A stretch of DNA of 64,000 nucleotides from assembly GCF_016907715.1 (NCBI RefSeq), contig NZ_JAFBCM010000001.1, forward strand, positions 2,294,001-2,358,000, in the 5' to 3' direction. This document shows positions 24,056 through 32,010 of this stretch, one piece after another (the first letter of the stretch is position 1; each line of letters starts with the position of its first letter). Position numbers and translations under genes: made by a program. The notes under the pieces are model-generated. The model had not been told where the DNA came from. It saw nothing but the letters and a program-made list of their open reading frames with translations, and did not search any database. The DNA comes from Tenggerimyces flavus. Its GTDB lineage: Bacteria > Actinomycetota > Actinomycetes > Propionibacteriales > Actinopolymorphaceae.

Positions 24056-25004
24056 CGGTGCCGATGGCTCCGGCCATGACGACCAGCGTGACCGTGTCGG
24101 GTGGCACGTCGACCTCGACGGCCCGGGAGACCGAGGCCGGCAGGGCGACGGTCGTCGAGGTCGTCACGTCGCCGCGTTTTGCGGTGACCTGCACCTGCTC
24201 GGGCGCGGGTTCGGGCAGCTTGAACCGGAGGTCGTACCTGCTCTGCGCGTCCGCCAGCGCGTGGCCGGCCGCGGCGCCGAGCTGCGACGGGTCGTCCGCG
24301 ACGGAGACGGTGCCGCCGGTCTTGGCGGCGAGTTCGTCGAGCACCTTGTTCGGCGTACGGCCGTCCTTCAGGCGCACCACGTAGATCGCGACGTCGTTCG
24401 CCACCGCGCGGGCCTGGATCGGCCGGATGGTCTCCGCGGTGTACGGGTACGGGCCGACGTCGAACAGGATGAGCGAGGGGTTCCGCCCCGCGACCTTGGG
24501 CGAGTGCTCGAACAGCGTCAGCCCTTCGGTGAGCAGCTCCTCGATGGTCCGATCGGTGCGCACCCGGTCCAAGGCGAGCACCGTGGCGGCCGTGTCTGTC
24601 GACAGCACGTCGTCGGTGCTCCCGGCGACGCCGACGCGGGAGCCCGAGGGTACGCGCAGCAGCAGCTCGGCCGACGCCGTCCGTACCCCGCGCACCACGG
24701 CGTCGGGCGTGGACGTGGAGTACACCAGCATCAGGTCGAGGCCCTGCGCGCCGCGGCGGGACACCTTGACCGGATCGTTCTTCGCGCGCGGGGACACCGT
24801 GAACACCGTCGTCGGCACCGGCGTCGGCGAGTCGGCGTCGAGCCGCAGGACGAGGCTGACGTTGCGCTGGCCGTCGGCGAGGACGCTCACCACCCGCAGC
24901 TTGCTGGCCTGCGGCGTCTGCGCGAAGGCGGGTACGCCCGCGCTGAACGCGACCGCCAGGATCGCGATCGCCGCCGCGGCCACCCTGCTGCGGAGCCGCG
25001 TCAC
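23997..25004 (-). CDS. Membrane-anchored vWA-like domain protein with a degenerate MIDAS
   Basis: The 335-residue protein has a Sec signal peptide (A-A-A-A-I-A-I-L-A-V-A-F ending A-F-A-Q), an exported vWA-like fold and a C-terminal membrane helix (T-L-V-V-M-A-G-A-I-G-T-V-M). In place of the usual D-x-S-x-S the first strand ends L-M-L-V-Y-S-T-S-T, so metal binding at MIDAS is doubtful. The strand order and the late L-I-L-F-D-V-G segment still fit the fold. It is the last gene of a three-gene operon and overlaps the sortase gene by 4 bp (GTGA). Confidence 0.7.
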   Translation of the reverse strand: MTRLRSRVAAAAIAILAVAFSAGVPAFAQTPQASKLRVVSVLADGQRNVSLVLRLDADSPTPVPTTVFTVSPRAKNDPVKVSRRGAQGLDLMLVYSTSTPDAVVRGVRTASAELLLRVPSGSRVGVAGSTDDVLSTDTAATVLALDRVRTDRTIEELLTEGLTLFEHSPKVAGRNPSLILFDVGPYPYTAETIRPIQARAVANDVAIYVVRLKDGRTPNKVLDELAAKTGGTVSVADDPSQLGAAAGHALADAQSRYDLRFKLPEPAPEQVQVTAKRGDVTTSTTVALPASVSRAVEVDVPPDTVTLVVMAGAIGTVMLFGVFARIWVGLQHPDE

Positions 25005-25654
25005 GACGCACCGCCCTTGGCGAGCGACGCGAACACCACGACGTTCTCCTGGTAGCCACCCGCCGAACGGATGAAGTCGCCGCCGCAGGTGATCAGCCGA
25101 AGGGTGGGGTTGACGGTCGGAAAGTACACGTCCACGGAGGGAAAGTCGTCTTTGTCGAACTTCTCGACGCGGTCGACGACGAACCGGATGTCGGACTTGT
25201 CGGCACGATGGACCACCACGGAGTCGCCCTTTCGCAACGTGTGCAGGCGATAGAAGACCGCCGGGCCCGACTTCGAGTCGACGTGGCCGAGCATGACGGC
25301 GGCACCGACCTGGCCGGGTGGCGCGCTGTCGACGTACCAGGCGGCGTGGCTCGGCTTCTTCGGCACGCCGATCGTTCCGTCCTTTTGCTTGCCCACGCGC
25401 TCGAGGTCGCTCTCGACCTCCAACACGGGAATGTCTATCCGTACCGGCGCCGCGGCGGCCTCGACCTCGCGCGGTGCCCGGTACCGCTTGACCGCCGCCG
25501 GCACGCCTCCCGACGTCGCTGTCGGGGCGTGCGCGGACGGCGTGGTGTGGGGCGACGACGTCCTCGTACTGGGTTCCTGGCACGCCGCCGCGCCGCTGAG
25601 CATCAGGACGCTGGCAACCAAGAGTGCACCTCTTCGGAAGGGGATCCGTGCCAT
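25001..25654 (-). CDS. Class F sortase-like transpeptidase
   Basis: A 217-residue exported sortase. Residues 9-25 form a signal region ending A-A-A-C. Catalytic His124 lies in V-M-L-G-H-V-D-S and Cys190 in L-R-L-I-T-C-G-G. Class F enzymes are actinobacterial and cleave LPxTG-type sorting signals or join proteins to each other. After the Cys I see Y-Q-E-N where Y-R-D-N is common, so the catalytic Arg is unclear; Arg195 is a possibility. No LPxTG protein is visible in the window. The gene starts 2 bp after the lipoprotein gene and overlaps the next by 4 bp. Confidence 0.8.
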   Translation of the reverse strand: MARIPFRRGALLVASVLMLSGAAACQEPSTRTSSPHTTPSAHAPTATSGGVPAAVKRYRAPREVEAAAAPVRIDIPVLEVESDLERVGKQKDGTIGVPKKPSHAAWYVDSAPPGQVGAAVMLGHVDSKSGPAVFYRLHTLRKGDSVVVHRADKSDIRFVVDRVEKFDKDDFPSVDVYFPTVNPTLRLITCGGDFIRSAGGYQENVVVFASLAKGGAS

Positions 25655-25656
25655 GC

Positions 25657-26997
25657 CTATCTGCCGCCGGCAGCGGCTCCTCCGCCGCCTGTCGCCGCAC
25701 CGCCCTTGGGCATCTGCCTGGTGGTGCCGCTTTCGATCGCCTTCGCGAGGTTGTCGGCGATGGCGAACATGAACTGGTAGCCCTCGTAAGTGATCTGGTG
25801 GGCCTTCGCGTAGTCGCCGTCCTTGAACGACGTGATCGAGGTCAGCAGCTGCTCGTCGTGGTGGTGCGCGACCTCCACGAACGCGGTGGCCGCGGCCCTG
25901 TTCTTGACCGCTGTCGCGAGGAAGCTGCCGAACCTGTCGCTCCAGGCGTCGAGGTCGGCGCGGGCCTTCGCCTGGTCGGCCTTGTTGTCTTCCACGACCG
26001 CGGTGGTGAAGGCCACGACCGCGTTGACATGGTCGGCCCACAGGTCGCCGAACTGGTCCGCCGCGTTCGCGCCGAACACCGCGTTGATGGCTTGCCCCAG
26101 CTCGCGCGTGTTGGCGTCGAGGGCGGCCGCGGCCTCGCTGAACTCGGGGCTCTTCGCGAGGGCTGCCCTGGTCACGTCGACGACGAGCTCGGAGTGCTCG
26201 CCGAGCAGCTGGCCGAGGGCTGACCTGAGCTGCTGGGGCGGGTCGTCGAAGCCGGCGGGCAGCTCGCCCGGCTTGACCGACACCGTGGCGCCGGCGAGTC
26301 CCTTGCCGGTGGAGAACATGCCGGCGTACGCCTCGCGCTCGAGCTGGTACGCCTTCTTGTAGTCGCCCGCGGCGTAGGCGTCGATCTGGCTGATCAGATG
26401 GTGAATGTGCCCGTCGACGCTGGTCGCGACCGCCGCGGCCGGGAGCTCGCCCTTGGTCGCGGCGGAGATGAACTCGCCGTACTCCTTGGTGTAGGCGTCG
26501 AGATCGGCAAGCGCCTTCTGCTTCGCGGCCGCGTCCTTGTCGGCGAGGGCCTTGCTGTACGCGAAGAGGCTCGAGATGTGCTGTGTCCAGAGCTGCTTGA
26601 ACTTCTCGCCGCCTGCCGCTCCGTACTCGGAGGCGACCGCAGCCGAGAGCTCGGTGGTGTTGAGCCCGAGCGCGGCGGTGGCGGCCTCGAGGAAGTCGGG
26701 GCTCTTGTTCAGCTGGCCGCGCATCAGCCGTACGGCGAGAATGGCGTGCTGGCCAAGGAGTTGCTCCAGCTGGAACCGCACCTGCTGCGGCGGCGCTGCC
26801 TTTGTCGGCACCTGTTGGGTGCCAGTCTTGTGCAGCGGTTTCGGCGCTGCGGCCGGTTGAAGTTGGGCGTGCTTGTCATGCCCGGTGACCACGTTCTTCG
26901 CCCCGGCTGGGTTGTGGTTCACCACGTACTGCGAGCAAGCGCCAAGCACAACGAGTAATGCAAGCGCGGCAAAGCCACGCACATAGCGAGACGACAT
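25657..26997 (-). CDS. Lipoprotein with a duplicated His-containing helical domain
   Basis: A 446-residue lipoprotein with lipobox L-G-A-C (Cys21). Two similar helical repeats, residues about 68-235 and 252-420, share P-P-Q-Q, L-L-G-x-H, K-S-P-x-F, W-x-x-H, A-D-L-D-A and G-D-Y-x-K-A. Each repeat holds three His sites: H84, H140 and H197/199/200, then H268, H323 and H378-380. Their spacing in helices suggests a metal-binding four-helix bundle. The Gly/Ala-rich tail is likely flexible. I do not recognise a named family. It is the first gene of the operon with the sortase and the vWA-like protein. Confidence 0.7.
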   Translation of the reverse strand: MSSRYVRGFAALALLVVLGACSQYVVNHNPAGAKNVVTGHDKHAQLQPAAAPKPLHKTGTQQVPTKAAPPQQVRFQLEQLLGQHAILAVRLMRGQLNKSPDFLEAATAALGLNTTELSAAVASEYGAAGGEKFKQLWTQHISSLFAYSKALADKDAAAKQKALADLDAYTKEYGEFISAATKGELPAAAVATSVDGHIHHLISQIDAYAAGDYKKAYQLEREAYAGMFSTGKGLAGATVSVKPGELPAGFDDPPQQLRSALGQLLGEHSELVVDVTRAALAKSPEFSEAAAALDANTRELGQAINAVFGANAADQFGDLWADHVNAVVAFTTAVVEDNKADQAKARADLDAWSDRFGSFLATAVKNRAAATAFVEVAHHHDEQLLTSITSFKDGDYAKAHQITYEGYQFMFAIADNLAKAIESGTTRQMPKGGAATGGGGAAAGGR

Positions 26998-27272
26998 TAG
27001 ACGTACCCCACGGCTGGACCGAGACGAAGCTGGTTCCCTGCTACGTCAGCTCGTTCGTTTCGTTCGCCAGGCTAGGGCGGCTGCCCTTTGCTCGCTGGGG
27101 TTTCGCACGAAAGTCCGGCCTTATTCGGCCGTGGATGTCGGAAATGAAATGACATTCCGAGGTATCGGCTGGTCTTACCGCCTCTCGGAATCGTAGCAGA
27201 AAGCGATGCATTGATTTCACAGAGTTCAACGAAGACCTGTGCCGGTCTATCTGTTGAAACGCTCTCCGTCGC

Positions 27273-27965
27273 CTATTGGTTACCCGTCGCCTTTCGGCGC
27301 ACGGAATCAGCGAAGGTCCGCATGTCGTCGAGCACCATCGCCGCCCCGGCCTCGATCAGCTCGGCTCGACGCGACGCTCGCCTGGAGTAGCCGATCGGAT
27401 GCACGTTCGTGAGGAGTGACACCGTCATGTCGGTGACCGAATCGCCCACCAGAACGCACGCTTCCGGCGCGATCCCGAGCATCGCTAGCGCTTGCCGGAT
27501 CGGCGTGGGGTTCGGCTTCATCAGATCGGGGCGGGCGTACGCACGGCCGACGACGCCGTGCACGAGCTCGCCGAGCCCATGGCGGGCGAGGTAAGCCTCG
27601 ACGCTGGCCTGGGAGTTGTTGCTGACGATCACCACAGGTGTTGTGGCCTCGGCGCACGCGACGATCGTCTCGTGCCCACCCGGCGTCGCCCTCGCGACGC
27701 CCGCGGCCACGAGCTCGCCCGCGATCAGCGCGTCCTCGACCTCCGTCGCCGACCCTTGCTCGTAGGCGAACGTCAAGATCGCGAGCGGGTCGTCGGTCGA
27801 TGCCTGCCGCGACGGGAGCTGGATGGTCTGCCTCAACCGGTCGGCGAGAGCCGCGTCCCGCCCATCCTCCAGAAGTGGGCATACCGGTCCGTCGAAGTCG
27901 AGCAGCACCCCACGCGTACCGGCGAGGAGTTCGGCCAACGACTCGACCTCAGCCCGCGCGCCCAT
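27273..27965 (-). CDS. HAD-superfamily hydrolase
   Basis: The 230-residue protein has all four HAD motifs. Motif I is L-L-D-F-D-G-P-V, motif II is V-V-I-V-S-N-N-S, the Lys of motif III lies in L-M-K-P-N-P-T-P, and motif IV is V-L-V-G-D-S-V-T-D. A helical cap sits between motifs I and II, as in the phosphoglycolate phosphatase-like group. It is probably a small-molecule phosphatase of unknown substrate. Its first 17 bp overlap the 3' end of the upstream GNAT gene, so the two are co-transcribed. Confidence 0.88.
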   Translation of the reverse strand: MGARAEVESLAELLAGTRGVLLDFDGPVCPLLEDGRDAALADRLRQTIQLPSRQASTDDPLAILTFAYEQGSATEVEDALIAGELVAAGVARATPGGHETIVACAEATTPVVIVSNNSQASVEAYLARHGLGELVHGVVGRAYARPDLMKPNPTPIRQALAMLGIAPEACVLVGDSVTDMTVSLLTNVHPIGYSRRASRRAELIEAGAAMVLDDMRTFADSVRRKATGNQ

Positions 27966-28614
27966 GCTCCTCTGCGCCGAGCATCGCCCGAACGTCGTCG
28001 TCGAGCCCTTCGATCGCGACCTCGTACCGTCGGTGCGCCAGCCAGTCCTCCCGGCTGAGCCGCCAGCGTCGGCTGAGGAGGCGCTCGCCGTTCGCGACCT
28101 GGTGTTCGATCCCGTCGGGCCGGTAGCCGAGCTTGCGCGAGACCCCCTCCGACGGAGGGTTGCCATCGAGGGAGTCGCTGAGCGCGTACTCCGCGCCGAG
28201 CCCGGTGAACATGAGCTCCAGCGCGGCAGCTCGCATCTCCGTACCCAGGCCCTTGCCGTGATGCGCGATCCCGAGCCACGAGCCGGTCGCCGCCTCCCGC
28301 GTCACCTTGAAGTCCGTCGCGACGATCTCCTGCTTGCCGATCACGGCGCCGTCGAGGACGGTGACGAACGGCAGGTTCCACTTCTCAGGAGAGCACTGGG
28401 CGAGGAGCCGCAGGTTCCACAAGATCGCGGTGCGCCCACGTTCGACCGGCGGGTCCTGTGCCCAGGACGTCAGGTACGGCCTGACCCCAGGCCCGTGAAT
28501 GCCCGCCGCGGCCACGTCGGCGAGGGCCGCGAAGTCGTCGAAGTCGGGCAGCCGCAGCTCCAACCGTTCCGTGCGAAGCCGCAACCGATAGGTCGGCAGA
28601 TAGTCGGCAAGCAT
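27949..28614 (-). CDS. GNAT family N-acetyltransferase (RimJ/RimL-like)
   Basis: A 221-residue protein with R-L-R-T-E-R-L-E-L-R-L-P near the N-terminus, as in RimJ/RimL acetyltransferases. The acetyl-CoA loop is G-I-A-H-H-G-K-G-L-G-T-E-M, and S-R-K-L-G-Y-R-P follows. The substrate may be a protein N-terminus or a small molecule. ATG 28614 fits the family's usual start. It overlaps the downstream HAD gene by 17 bp. Confidence 0.85.
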   Translation of the reverse strand: MLADYLPTYRLRLRTERLELRLPDFDDFAALADVAAAGIHGPGVRPYLTSWAQDPPVERGRTAILWNLRLLAQCSPEKWNLPFVTVLDGAVIGKQEIVATDFKVTREAATGSWLGIAHHGKGLGTEMRAAALELMFTGLGAEYALSDSLDGNPPSEGVSRKLGYRPDGIEHQVANGERLLSRRWRLSREDWLAHRRYEVAIEGLDDDVRAMLGAEEHGRAG

Positions 28615-28710
28615 CTTCCCGATCGTAGCCGCGGGTGAAATTCGGTTCCAGATTCGCTGTCGCTGCCGGACGATGTCGTCCTGGGCACGACGGCGAGCGA
28701 GGGAGCGATC

Positions 28711-29217
28711 GTGGGGCCTGTCTACACGGACGTGGTGGATCTGCACCTGACGGTCCGAGACATGGTGGAAGCCGACCTGCCGGACCTCGCCTGCTTTTAT
28801 CCGCCGATCTACCTGGACAACATGCCCGAGCACCTCGAGCAGGCGCGCGGCGGTGCCGTCGACCATCTGGTGGTGTGCACGCAGTCGGGGATGCCGGTGG
28901 CGAAGGGCGCGGTGAGCTACGAGAAGAAGCCGGGGTACGGGGAGATCTGGTGGCTCTCCGTTCGCGCCGAACTGCGGTCGCTCGGCATCGGATCGGTCCT
29001 GATCCGTGCGGCCGAGGAGCGAATCCGGGCACGAGGACTGCCCTGGGCCGAGCTCGCCGCCGAGCCGAACAACCCGCGTGCGCAGGCGCTCTACGAGCGG
29101 CTGGGGTACGTGGTCTACGGCTCCGAGGCCGCGTCCTGGAACCAGCAAACCGAGGACGGCACCGTGTACCTGTACGAGACGACGGTCACGCTGCTCCGCA
29201 AGGCCACCCATCCATAG
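28711..29217 (+). CDS. GNAT family N-acetyltransferase
   Basis: The 168-residue protein carries the acetyl-CoA loop as R-S-L-G-I-G-S-V-L-I. The C-terminal substrate helix is N-N-P-R-A-Q-A-L-Y-E-R-L-G-Y. The GTG at 28711 has GGGAGCGATC just upstream. It is divergent from the other GNAT gene, 96 bp away. Its substrate is unknown. Confidence 0.85.
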   Translation: MGPVYTDVVDLHLTVRDMVEADLPDLACFYPPIYLDNMPEHLEQARGGAVDHLVVCTQSGMPVAKGAVSYEKKPGYGEIWWLSVRAELRSLGIGSVLIRAAEERIRARGLPWAELAAEPNNPRAQALYERLGYVVYGSEAASWNQQTEDGTVYLYETTVTLLRKATHP

Positions 29218-29329
29218 CTCCAGCGGCGGTCCTAGAACTTCTGTCGGTAGCGTGTCGATTCCGGCGTGGGGCGTTCGTATGAGCGGTGAGAGGCGGCCAG
29301 CGGCTGGTCGCCGGGCAAGGAGCGATGAG

Positions 29330-29683
29330 ATGCCTCGGTACGTGATCTCGTTCGAGAAGGGTTCAATGGACCACTTCACCGAGGAGGACTGGCCGGAGGT
29401 GGGCAAGGCTTCGCATGCGGTGGTTCAGGAAGCCAAGGACGCCGGCGTGTACGTCTTCTCCGGCGGGCTGGACTACGACAGCGGCGACGTGGAGCACGCC
29501 GTGGTGGCCGTCGACGGGCTGATCACCGACGGTCCGTACCCCGAGGGCAAGGAGCTCATCGGCGGCTTCATGGTCGTCGACGTCCCCACTCGCGACGAGG
29601 CCCTGAGGTGGGCCGCCAAGAACGCAGTCGCCTGCCGCTGTGCGCAGGACGTCCGCAAGTTCATGTACGACCCGGACGCCTGA
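29330..29683 (+). CDS. YCII-related (DGPF-type) protein
   Basis: A 117-residue ferredoxin-like-fold protein of the YCII family. Its hallmark is L-I-T-D-G-P-Y-P-E-G-K-E-L-I-G-G-F, and the conserved histidine-plus-acid pair sits nearby. Many genes of this family accompany ECF sigma factors, but none is adjacent here. The function is unknown. AAGGAG lies 7 bp before the ATG. Confidence 0.88.
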   Translation: MPRYVISFEKGSMDHFTEEDWPEVGKASHAVVQEAKDAGVYVFSGGLDYDSGDVEHAVVAVDGLITDGPYPEGKELIGGFMVVDVPTRDEALRWAAKNAVACRCAQDVRKFMYDPDA

Positions 29684-29693
29684 GGGCGGAGTC

Positions 29694-29858
29694 CTAGAGT
29701 CCGGGGCCGCAGAACACGTTTCCCTCCGGGTCGGCCCAGACCCAGTGGACGGAGTCCTCGTCGGGTTGGGTGATTCGCTCGACCCGTCGAGCGCCGAGCC
29801 GTTCCAGCCTTGAGATCTCCGCCTTGACCTGATCCATCTGCCAAGAATCCAGGTGGGT
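29694..29858 (-). pseudogene. VOC/glyoxalase family remnant (3' end only)
   Basis: The minus strand reads H-L-D-S-W-Q-M-D-Q-V-K-A-E at its start and W-V-W-A-D-P-E-G-N-V-F-C at its end. This matches the last third of a vicinal-oxygen-chelate protein. An in-frame stop precedes the His and nothing of the family remains upstream. It is therefore a fragment of about 54 codons, not a gene. Confidence 0.8.
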
Positions 29859-30003
29859 TCATCGAAGCCTCCCACGGCGATGGCGTTGGCTAGAGGCCGA
29901 GTCTGGCGGACCGCACCGACATACCCGTTCACGATGGGCACTTTTCTCCAAGCCTGCCTCACCGCGTTCGGCATACCGTCGGGCGCCGAGAGAGAGGTCA
30001 CGC

Positions 30004-30603
30004 ATGACACTTCGCGTTGTAGGTGTAGGTCTTCCACGAACCGGAACGACCTCCCTTAGACAGGCATTGGAACGGCTGCTCGGAGGCGAGTGCTGTCACA
30101 TGAGCGCGATCCCAGGGCACCCGTTCGATCTGGGAGCCGACTGGGATCGCGCACTCACCGGCGGCACGGTGGACTGGCCGGCCGCGCTCCAGAGGTACGT
30201 GGCAGCAGTCGACTGGCCGGCGTCGGCCTTCTGGCGCGAGATCAGTGCCGCCCATCCTGATGCGCTCGTCTTGCTCTCCGTACGCGAGAACGCCCAGACC
30301 TGGTGGGAGAGCATGGACGCGACCATACTGCCGGCAGCACGCAAGGCCCTGGCTCCCGAGTGGTCAGAAGGTCGCGCGCTCCTCCAACTGCTCGAGCGTT
30401 TCACCGGCTCCCAGCACTGGGACGACCGCGCTCTGTTGACGAAGGCGTACGACGGGCACCTCGCCGCGGTGCGGGAGACCGTTCCACCAGGTCGCCTACT
30501 GGAATGGCGTGCCGAAGACGGCTGGTCGCCACTCTGCCGGGCTCTCGACCTTCCCGTACCCGACGACCCATTCCCGTGGCGCGGTCGGCGAGGCGAGGTC
30601 TGA
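30004..30603 (+). CDS. Sulfotransferase-family protein
   Basis: The 199-residue protein begins with the PAPS-binding loop G-L-P-R-T-G-T-T-S-L, and S-V-R-E-N-A-Q-T-W-W is the second, 3'-phosphate-binding segment. The C-terminal W-S-P-L-C-R-A-L segment is usual for the family. It would transfer sulfate from PAPS to an unknown hydroxyl acceptor. It has no neighbours that suggest a pathway. Confidence 0.85.
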   Translation: MTLRVVGVGLPRTGTTSLRQALERLLGGECCHMSAIPGHPFDLGADWDRALTGGTVDWPAALQRYVAAVDWPASAFWREISAAHPDALVLLSVRENAQTWWESMDATILPAARKALAPEWSEGRALLQLLERFTGSQHWDDRALLTKAYDGHLAAVRETVPPGRLLEWRAEDGWSPLCRALDLPVPDDPFPWRGRRGEV

Positions 30604-30787
30604 CTCCGCGCGAGTACGGACGTGCGACGGTGACCGTGACATTTCAGCAGCTGTCGGCGTAACCTTCTCTTGCGCTGGAGGGCGCTGCCGGGTCCGCGGG
30701 CAGGACTGAGTCCACCTCCGGTGTCTCTTGTTTCGTCGGCCTCTCCCTCGGCCTGAGCGCGGACCACAGGCATACGGAGGAGATGGC

Positions 30788-31807
30788 ATGACTTCTCGTA
30801 CGCTTCCCGTGCGCCCCGACATCGACCAGCTTCGGCGCCAGGCGAAGGAGCTCTACCGAGCCGCGGCGACTGGAGACCCGGACGCGCGGGCGTCGATCGA
30901 CGGGGTATCACCTGAGACTTCGCTCCACACGGCCCAGCTCGCGTTGGCGCGAGAGTACGGATTCGCCAGCTGGCCACGTCTCCACAACGAGGTCAAGCGG
31001 CTCCGACTCATCGCCGACGGTGACGTCGACGGATTCGCCGCCTTGGTCGCCACTGACCCGGCTCTCGCAACGGACAGCACCCGCTTTCCCGACAGTGACG
31101 CGGCACTCTCGCCGATGGACTACATCGGTATTGGACTGCTCCACGGCTGGTGGACCCACCATCGGGCAGGCGATCTGACACGGGTCCTGCTCGCACACGG
31201 TGCCACGACAACAGGCGAGGGAGGCCCTTCGCTGATCACGGCGGCAAGTCACGGCGAACCCGAGATGGTGCGCGTTCTCATCGACGCCGGCGCGGATCTC
31301 GAGGCGACCGGAACGGCCGCGCCCGGCAGTGCCACCGCGCTCGCGCATGCCGTGCACTACGGCATCGTGCCCGCAGTCGACATCCTCGTCGCGGCCGGTG
31401 CGGTCGTACACGATCTCGTCGAGGCCGCAGGCGTCGGAGACATCAGCAGCTACAACCTCGCCGACATCCCGCACGAGACTCTTCTCAGCGCGTCGCGGGC
31501 GGCAGCGGTGTGCGAGCGGCTGAACGTTCTGGACCAGCTCCTGGACACCGGCCTGGACGTGAACTCTGAGTTCCGGACACTCACCGAGCACGGAGGTGGC
31601 ACCGCCCTGCATTGCGCGGCGTGGGACGGCAAGGACGCCAGCGTGGCACACCTCCTTGCGCGCGGCGCCGACCCCAACCGAACGGTCGAAGGCAGCGGTT
31701 CGCTCCAGAACGCCACCCCGCTCGCCTGGTGCAGACACCGCTCCGGCGTCGGTCACGGCGGCAACCACGCCCAGGTCGAGGCCATCCTCACGCCGCTGAC
31801 CCACTGA
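30788..31807 (+). CDS. Ankyrin-repeat protein
   Basis: The 339-residue protein has an N-terminal helical domain (L-R-R-Q-A-K-E-L, then W-P-R-L-H-N-E-V) seen in many actinobacterial ankyrin proteins. Ankyrin units follow, for example M-V-R-V-L-I-D-A-G-A-D-L and H-L-L-A-R-G-A-D-P-N. The repeats are protein-binding scaffolds, and the partner is unknown. A GGAGGAG tract lies before the ATG. Confidence 0.85.
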   Translation: MTSRTLPVRPDIDQLRRQAKELYRAAATGDPDARASIDGVSPETSLHTAQLALAREYGFASWPRLHNEVKRLRLIADGDVDGFAALVATDPALATDSTRFPDSDAALSPMDYIGIGLLHGWWTHHRAGDLTRVLLAHGATTTGEGGPSLITAASHGEPEMVRVLIDAGADLEATGTAAPGSATALAHAVHYGIVPAVDILVAAGAVVHDLVEAAGVGDISSYNLADIPHETLLSASRAAAVCERLNVLDQLLDTGLDVNSEFRTLTEHGGGTALHCAAWDGKDASVAHLLARGADPNRTVEGSGSLQNATPLAWCRHRSGVGHGGNHAQVEAILTPLTH

Positions 31808-31828
31808 TGATTGCGGACCTCCCCAGAA

Positions 31829-31981
31829 ACTGAGGTCGGTTGCGTCGTCACTTATCCGGTGCTGGTGGGCGGTGGCTTACCGTTCTTCACCGCGCTGGAC
31901 GGCTGGGTGAACCTGAACCTGGTGGAGACACGGACGTTCCCCGGCGGCGTGGTCATGACCAGGTACGAGACGAAGCGGTGA
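31829..31981 (+). pseudogene. DHFR-like (RibD_C) family remnant, 3' end only
   Basis: The frame reads Y-P-V-L-V-G-G-G-L-P-F-F near 31853, then A-L-D-G-W-V-N-L-N-L-V-E-T-R. It ends M-T-R-Y-E-T-K-R and a stop. This is the last third of a dihydrofolate-reductase-like protein of the same superfamily as 10806-11399. No start or N-terminal part is present. Confidence 0.8.
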
Positions 31982-32010
31982 GCGCCTTGATCCCTTGGAG
32001 GGCAACTTAG

